Positions 6,729 through 10,702 of a stretch of DNA of 10,702 bases are shown piece by piece. The notes below the pieces were generated by a model. The model was not told the DNA's origin. It worked only from the letters and a program-made list of their open reading frames with translations, and ran no database searches. Every line of letters begins with the position of its first letter. The first letter of the stretch is position 1. Both the position numbers and the translations under genes were made by a program. This DNA comes from Clostridia bacterium (GTDB lineage: Bacteria; Bacillota; Clostridia; Peptostreptococcales; Anaerovoracaceae): contig JAIKZT010000277.1 in assembly GCA_024682015.1 (NCBI GenBank), forward strand, positions 1 to 10,702, given 5' to 3'.

Positions 6729-6960
6729 ATGAAGGGTGGATGTGCTGCGACAAACTCTGAAGAAATCGTCTGCGGACCCGGTTTTCGAGTGGATAAAGTT
6801 CCGGACGCGCGCAAAGGCGCTGCGGCGAAGCGGTGTCTGAGGCCGCGTTTTGCATAGACAAAACCGGCCGAGTCCGCGGAGCTGCGCCGGAACTTCACGC
6901 GAAGAAAACCGTTGGTCCGCCAGATTTCTGAAGGTGCGGAGCAGTACAACCACCCTTCAT
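6729..6960. repeat. 232-bp imperfect palindrome with terminal inverted repeats (MITE-like)
   Basis: The two 20-bp ends (6729-6748 and 6941-6960), beginning ATGAAGGGTGG, match at 18 positions. Further blocks pair in order towards the middle: 6761-6767 with 6923-6929, GCGGACC 6772-6778 with 6914-6920, CGGTTTTC 6779-6786 with 6904-6911, AAGTTCCGG 6796-6804 with 6887-6895, GGCC 6841-6844 with 6866-6869, and GTTTTG 6847-6852 with 6859-6864 around a 6-nt loop. As RNA or single-stranded DNA it would fold into one long hairpin. It begins 5 bases after the M20 gene stop. Short open frames inside it are by-products of the symmetry. I see no clear target-site duplication. Whether it is mobile, a decayed element or a structured RNA cannot be told from one copy. 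Confidence 0.75.
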
Positions 6961-6965
6961 TACCC

Positions 6966-8093
6966 CTACATCCGGATCAGCTCCATGTCCAGGTTCACGC
7001 GCATCTCGATGAACGGATCGTGGAAATCGAACGCAGCCGTGTGCACGTTCACCGCCATGTCCTCGCCGAAGCTGATCATGTACATGGCTCCGGGGATGAG
7101 CTTCGTGAAGTGGCCGAAGTCCTCGGATCCCCGGTAGAACATCTCCTTGAATTGGAACGGATACCCAAGCTTTTCACAGGCCGCCTGGATCTTGCGGTTG
7201 CAGGCCGGGTCGCCGCAGGTCTCGGGGAAGGCGTCGCAGTAGCGGAAGGAGCACGTCAGGCCGTACTCCCCGGCGAGTTTCTTCGCCTCGTCCTCGAGCC
7301 TCGCCTGCAGCAGATCCATCTCCGCCTCGATCTCGCCGCGGATGGTCATCAGCAGCTTGCCCTTGCTGGCCGCCACGCCGAAGGCTTCCTTTTCGCCCAC
7401 ATCGATCTGCACGATGGTCGCGAGCACGAGACCCTTGTACTGGCTCTGATCCGCGATCTTTCCGACCGCCAGCACCAGCTTCGCGATGGCCTCCGACGGG
7501 TTCTTTCCATTCTCCGGCTGGCTCGCGTGCGCCGGTGACCCGACCATCTCCACCGTCATGCCCTTGGACGCGCAGCACAGCAGGCCGTCCCGCACCATGA
7601 CGGTGTTCAGAGGCGCGCCCGCCTGGCTGTGGAAGCCGTAGATCTCGGAAATACCAAACTCCGGGATGAAGTCCGTGCATGTGGCTGCGCCGGATCCGTT
7701 CTCCTCCGCGGGCTGGAACAGGAAATACACGTCCCTGTCCGCGCCGTCCTTCTCCACCTGCATGGCCAGGGCCGCCAGGCTCGCCGCGTGGCCGTCGTGG
7801 CCGCACTTGTGCCCCACCCCGTCCACTACGGACTTATACGGCTTGTCTATGTCGTCGTACACGAGGATCGCGTCCACGTCCGCGCGGAACGCGATGGGCG
7901 GCTTCTTGGGATCCACCGCTTTGTACCGCGCGAGCACGTAGTGGCCTCTGTCCATGATCTCGATGTTCTTCGTATTCTCCTTCAGAAACGCCATGATGGT
8001 TTCAAAGGTCGGCCTCTCCTGGTTGGAAAGGCACGGGTGCGCGTGCAGTTCGTGCCGCAGTTCGACCGCTTTGTCGTAGATCGCTTTGTCCAT
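6966..8093 (-). CDS. M20-family metallo-amidohydrolase/peptidase (M20D-like)
   Basis: Likely a cytoplasmic di-metal hydrolase that removes acyl or amino-acid groups from an amide; the exact substrate is unknown. The 375-residue product has the M20D pattern: RHELHAHP (13-20), FRADVDAI (69-76), the metal-binding GHKCGHDGH (94-102; Cys97, His99, His102), PAEENGSGA (128-136; Glu130/131), His154 (GFHSQAG), SEDFGHF (323-329) and VNVHTAAFDFHD (349-358; His351). This resembles the hippurate hydrolase, indole-acetyl-amino-acid hydrolase and N-acyl-amino-acid hydrolase group, with the cysteine typical of M20D. The ribosome site AAGGAGG is 7 nt before the ATG. The gene lies 19 nt after the NifX-FKBP fusion gene and is probably co-transcribed with it. 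A SlyD-like metallochaperone beside a metalloenzyme is suggestive, but no functional link is shown. Confidence 0.9.
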   Translation of the reverse strand: MDKAIYDKAVELRHELHAHPCLSNQERPTFETIMAFLKENTKNIEIMDRGHYVLARYKAVDPKKPPIAFRADVDAILVYDDIDKPYKSVVDGVGHKCGHDGHAASLAALAMQVEKDGADRDVYFLFQPAEENGSGAATCTDFIPEFGISEIYGFHSQAGAPLNTVMVRDGLLCCASKGMTVEMVGSPAHASQPENGKNPSEAIAKLVLAVGKIADQSQYKGLVLATIVQIDVGEKEAFGVAASKGKLLMTIRGEIEAEMDLLQARLEDEAKKLAGEYGLTCSFRYCDAFPETCGDPACNRKIQAACEKLGYPFQFKEMFYRGSEDFGHFTKLIPGAMYMISFGEDMAVNVHTAAFDFHDPFIEMRVNLDMELIRM

Positions 8094-8112
8094 GTGTATG
8101 CCTCCTTATTCG

Positions 8113-8967
8113 TTACAGCACTTCGACCAGTTCTATCGTAAAGTTCAGTTCCTTGCCCGCCATCTCGTGGTTCGCGTCCAGCGTGATGGTCTTTTCGTCC
8201 TTGGCGATGACCTCGACGGAAAACGGCCTTCCGTCCATCGTCTGCAGGTAGGCCTGATCGCCGACCTCCAGGTCTTCCGCGCCGGGCAGCTGCGCGATCT
8301 CCAGGGAGAACACGTTCCGCAGATCTCTAACGCCGTAGGCTTCCTCGGGCATCAGGTGGACCTGGCGGATCTCGCCGGCCTTCATGTCCGCCACGGCCTT
8401 GTCGAAGCCGGGGATCATCATGCCGGCGCCGCAGATGAATTCCAGCGGCTCGCCGCGGTCATACGAGGAATCGAACTGCGTGCCGTCGTTGAACGTGCCG
8501 CGGTAGTGCGCGCGGACCTTTCGTCCCACGTTCGGACCCTCCATCCGCGATCCGTGGCATCCGCCGCAGCCGCCTTCATGGCCGCCGCAGCCATCCGCGC
8601 CGCCGTGGCCGCAGGAGTGCTCCTCGCCATGGTGCTCGTGGTGGTCACAGTTCGCTCCGGTGTTGATGAGCTCTCCGCGCAGATAAGCTTCGACCGCCTC
8701 GTCCGCGTCGCCCGAAGCGCCCGCGCACAGCTCGATGCCCTGCTCCTGCAGAGCCTGCTGCGCCCCGCCGCCGATGCCGCCGCAGATGAGCACGTCGATG
8801 GCCCTGTCCTTCAGAAGGCCGGCCAGCGCTTCATGGCCGCTGCCGTCCGAGTCGAAGATCCGCGACGAGGCGACCTTGCCGTCCTGCACGTCGTAGACCT
8901 TGAACTGCTGCGTATGGCCGAAGTGCTGGAACACCTGGCCGTTTTCATAAGTCACTGCAATTTTCAT
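8113..8967 (-). CDS. NifX/NifB-type metal-cluster domain fused to SlyD-like FKBP prolyl isomerase
   Basis: A 284-residue three-part protein. Residues 1-103 match the NifX/NifB-C/VnfY (dinitrogenase Fe-Mo cofactor biosynthesis) fold: MKIAVTYENGQVFQHFGH start, with the ligand-type His15/His18, then VLICGGIGGGAQQAL (59-73). Residues 106-139 are a linker very rich in His, Cys and Gly (eight His, five Cys), a likely metal-binding segment. Residues from about 145 are an FKBP domain: HYRGTFNDGTQFDSS (154-168), FICGAGMMIPGFDKAVADMKAGE (177-199) and EEAYGVRD (208-215), followed by an insert-in-flap region as in SlyD, closing with ELNFTIELVEVL. Ordinary SlyD carries its His-rich metal tail at the C-terminus; here the equivalent lies between the domains. 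A role as metal-binding chaperone is inference. The ribosome site GGAGG is 7 nt before the ATG. Confidence 0.92.
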   Translation of the reverse strand: MKIAVTYENGQVFQHFGHTQQFKVYDVQDGKVASSRIFDSDGSGHEALAGLLKDRAIDVLICGGIGGGAQQALQEQGIELCAGASGDADEAVEAYLRGELINTGANCDHHEHHGEEHSCGHGGADGCGGHEGGCGGCHGSRMEGPNVGRKVRAHYRGTFNDGTQFDSSYDRGEPLEFICGAGMMIPGFDKAVADMKAGEIRQVHLMPEEAYGVRDLRNVFSLEIAQLPGAEDLEVGDQAYLQTMDGRPFSVEVIAKDEKTITLDANHEMAGKELNFTIELVEVL

Positions 8968-8982
8968 TCATTATCCTCCGAG

Positions 8983-9014
8983 AAAAAATCCTGATGCTAT
9001 TATACACCAGGATT
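8983..9014 (-). terminator. Terminator-like hairpin after the amidohydrolase gene
   Basis: Read on the minus strand, AATCCTGGTG (9005-9014) pairs with CATCAGGATT (8987-8996), ten pairs including one G-U, with an 8-nt loop, and is followed directly by a run of Ts (8983-8988). It lies 43 bases past the amidohydrolase stop and just before the ribosome site of the fusion gene. The stem is AT-rich enough that termination may be partial. Confidence 0.65.
8999..9004 (-). promoter_or_regulatory. Candidate -10 box (TATAAT) for the NifX-FKBP / M20 genes
   Basis: A perfect TATAAT on the minus strand occupies the loop of the terminator hairpin, 31 bases before the fusion gene ATG. A start point about 7 nt further on would give a short leader of roughly 25 nt containing the ribosome site. 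No good -35 box lies 16-18 nt upstream, so the promoter is either weak or relies on other contacts. Confidence 0.45.
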
Positions 9015-9056
9015 CAGGGTTTATTCTACGGTTGTTTCTCGCCTTGTTAAAGACCG

Positions 9057-10682
9057 CTATCTTCTGTACGTGATCTTCCCGGCGCACATGGTCAGCACGG
9101 GGCGCACGGAGCGGATCTCGTCCTCCGCGCAGGTGAAGATGTCCTTGTCGAGGACCGTCAGATCCGCGTAGAATCCGGGCTTCAGCCGGCCTTTCACGTT
9201 CTCGCGGAACTCGAAGTAAGCGCTGTCCGCCGTGTAGCAGTCGATCGCCGTCTCCATATCCACGCATTCCTGCGGGTTCCAGCCGCCTTCCGGCCAGCCG
9301 GACAGATCCTTGCGCGTAACAGCCGAGTACAGGTTGTCGAACGTATTCGGGTCCACGACGGGCGCGTCCGAACCGTAGGAGCAGCACAGCCCCATCTCGC
9401 GGGCGGTTTTGAACGCGTACGACGTGGCGGAAAGAGCCTTGCCGCAGCGGCTCTCCACCGCGTGCATGTCGCTGTCGAGGAAGATGGGCTGATACGACAC
9501 GACACAGCCGCTGTCCTTGAGGAACTGCAGCAGCGGAATGTCCGTGATCTGGTTGTGCACGATGCCGAAGCGCAGGTCCGGCCGTCCGGTCCTGTTCCAC
9601 TGCTTCGTGCAGCGCTCGATGGCTTCGTCGCCGATGCAATGCGTCACGACCTGCATGTCCGCTTTGGCAGCCACGTCGATGAACGCCTGGAACGACTCGT
9701 CCGTCATGGAATCGATGCCGAAATTGCCCGGGTCATCCTCGTATTCATGGCGCATCATGGCCGTGCGGGCGCCGAGCGCCCCGTCGCGCACGAGTTTGAG
9801 CGGCCCCATGCGCATGCGGTCGTCCAGGTTCTCGTTGAAGACAAAGCCGCCCGCTTTCGCGTATGACCCGTCCACGTACGCCTGCAGATCTTCGGGCGTC
9901 TTGAACGTGATCTGCCCCGTATAGCGGACGAGGTCCCTGCCCTCATCGTAGAGCCTCTTCAGGACCCGGTAGTTCGGCTCCCAGTGCGGCAGATACGTGC
10001 CGCAGTCCATGGACTGCACGGACGTAATGCCAAGGGATGCGCAGTAAGCCATGGCGTTCTCCACGGCCTCGCACAGTTCCTCCTCCGAGAAATTGGGGAT
10101 GTACGCGTAGATCGAGCGGATGGCCGCTTCCTTCAGGTAGCCGGTCGGTTCACCCGCCTCGTCGACGACGACCTCGCCGCCTTCGATCACATGGTGATCC
10201 CTATCCAGCCCCATGCGCGCAAGCAGCACGGAATTCGCGGCGCCCGCGTGCTCGCAGCCCCGCACGATGGCCACGGGGATCTCGGTGGAGATGCGGTCCA
10301 AATCGTGTCTATCTGGCAGTCGGCGATGGCCTTCGGGCCACTCGTCCTCGCGCCAGCCATGGCACTGCAGGCCGCGGCACTGCGGATGATCCTCCAGGTA
10401 CTTCCGGCAGGTCTGGATGATGTCCTCCAGATCCCGGCACTTGGCCAGATTGGGCAGCATCATGGTCTTGCCGAGGTTCACCAGGTGCATGTGGGAATCG
10501 TTGAAACCGGGGATGACCGTCCGCCCTTCGCAGTCGATGACTTCCGCGTCCGGCCCTGCCGCGGCCAGGACCTGCCTGTTTCCGGCCACGAGCCGGATGA
10601 CGCCGTCCTCCTGGCAGAGGGCGTCCGCGTAGACGCCCTTTTCCACGTAGACTTTTGCGTTGATGAATGCTGTCTTGCTCAT
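9057..10682 (-). CDS. YtcJ-type metal-dependent amidohydrolase (amidohydrolase 3 family)
   Basis: A 541-residue member of the metal-dependent TIM-barrel amidohydrolases, usual length for the YtcJ group. After a short beta-sandwich start (INAKVYVEKG), residues 56-67 (TVIPGFNDSHMHL region) carry the HxH metal pair His64/His66. Further typical blocks are KLVRDGALGARTAMM (296-310), VVTHCIGDEA (345-354; His348), RFGIVHNQ (371-378; His376) and YGSDAPVVDPN (436-446; Asp439). The C-terminus (KPGFYADLTVLDKDIF ... AGKITYRR) completes the second sandwich. The substrate is not known for this group, and specificity cannot be read from the motifs. The ATG follows an upstream stop codon by 1 nt, with AGAGG as ribosome site about 6 nt ahead, so it belongs to an operon running in from beyond the window. 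No signal peptide is seen. Confidence 0.92.
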   Translation of the reverse strand: MSKTAFINAKVYVEKGVYADALCQEDGVIRLVAGNRQVLAAAGPDAEVIDCEGRTVIPGFNDSHMHLVNLGKTMMLPNLAKCRDLEDIIQTCRKYLEDHPQCRGLQCHGWREDEWPEGHRRLPDRHDLDRISTEIPVAIVRGCEHAGAANSVLLARMGLDRDHHVIEGGEVVVDEAGEPTGYLKEAAIRSIYAYIPNFSEEELCEAVENAMAYCASLGITSVQSMDCGTYLPHWEPNYRVLKRLYDEGRDLVRYTGQITFKTPEDLQAYVDGSYAKAGGFVFNENLDDRMRMGPLKLVRDGALGARTAMMRHEYEDDPGNFGIDSMTDESFQAFIDVAAKADMQVVTHCIGDEAIERCTKQWNRTGRPDLRFGIVHNQITDIPLLQFLKDSGCVVSYQPIFLDSDMHAVESRCGKALSATSYAFKTAREMGLCCSYGSDAPVVDPNTFDNLYSAVTRKDLSGWPEGGWNPQECVDMETAIDCYTADSAYFEFRENVKGRLKPGFYADLTVLDKDIFTCAEDEIRSVRPVLTMCAGKITYRR

Positions 10683-10683
10683 G

Positions 10684-10702
10684 TTATCCTCTGTAGGTGA
10701 CC
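10684..10702 (-). CDS. 3' end of an upstream gene, possibly a second YtcJ-type amidohydrolase
   Basis: The last five sense codons and a TAA of a minus-strand frame (VTYRG, stop at 10684-10686) end 1 nt before the next ATG. The residues resemble the end of the downstream amidohydrolase (ITYRR), and the close coupling suggests a real gene end. Five codons are too few to prove either the gene or its family. Confidence 0.35.

Noticed and set aside
6707..6953. Two overlapping minus-strand open frames of about 80 codons in the intergenic region
   Set aside because: They lie almost wholly in the 232-bp palindrome, lack ribosome sites and have Arg/Ser/Pro-rich products with no family features; the palindrome explains the sequence better.

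Overview
The window looks like chromosomal DNA of a fairly GC-rich, strictly anaerobic bacterium that ferments organic acids and peptides, most likely of the Bacillota/Clostridia. The evidence is strong AGGAGG-type ribosome sites before nearly every gene, compact operons with 1-nt gaps, CoA-independent citrate lyase genes, and a NifX/SlyD-like fusion protein. The taxonomic placement is inference; there is no rRNA or other marker gene. Every gene I can support lies on the minus strand, so the window reads from right to left.

Right end (10702 to 9057): the last codons of an upstream gene, then a complete YtcJ-type amidohydrolase. A short gap (8968-9056) holds a hairpin that looks like that gene's terminator and carries a perfect TATAAT in its loop, a candidate promoter for the next gene. 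Then come two adjacent genes 19 nt apart: a 284-residue fusion of a NifX/NifB-type metal-cluster domain, a His/Cys-rich linker and a SlyD-like FKBP prolyl isomerase; and an M20-family metallo-amidohydrolase.

Middle (6965 to 6570): 396 bases without a gene. Five bases after the M20 stop codon begins a 232-bp imperfect palindrome with 20-bp terminal inverted repeats, resembling a MITE. It is followed by an AT-rich control region with several GTATAC/TACAATTT elements, a 39-nt inverted repeat, and a second small hairpin that shares bases with the first.

Left part (6569 to 353): a five-gene operon in the order aconitase-family hydratase, NADP-type isocitrate dehydrogenase, and citrate lyase gamma, beta and alpha subunits (citD, citE, citF). 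Together these connect oxaloacetate plus acetate with citrate, isocitrate and 2-oxoglutarate. They could work towards glutamate synthesis from citrate or, in reverse, split 2-oxoglutarate by reductive carboxylation. The citrate lyase accessory genes (citC, citX, citG), a citrate transporter and a citrate synthase are not in the window. A strong hairpin terminator at 187-226 closes the operon, and the left edge holds a degenerate tandem repeat of about 48 bp.

The genes belong to known families. The less ordinary items are the grouping of aconitase, isocitrate dehydrogenase and citrate lyase in one operon, the three-part metal/prolyl-isomerase fusion, the long palindromic element between the two gene groups, and the symmetric control region before the operon.
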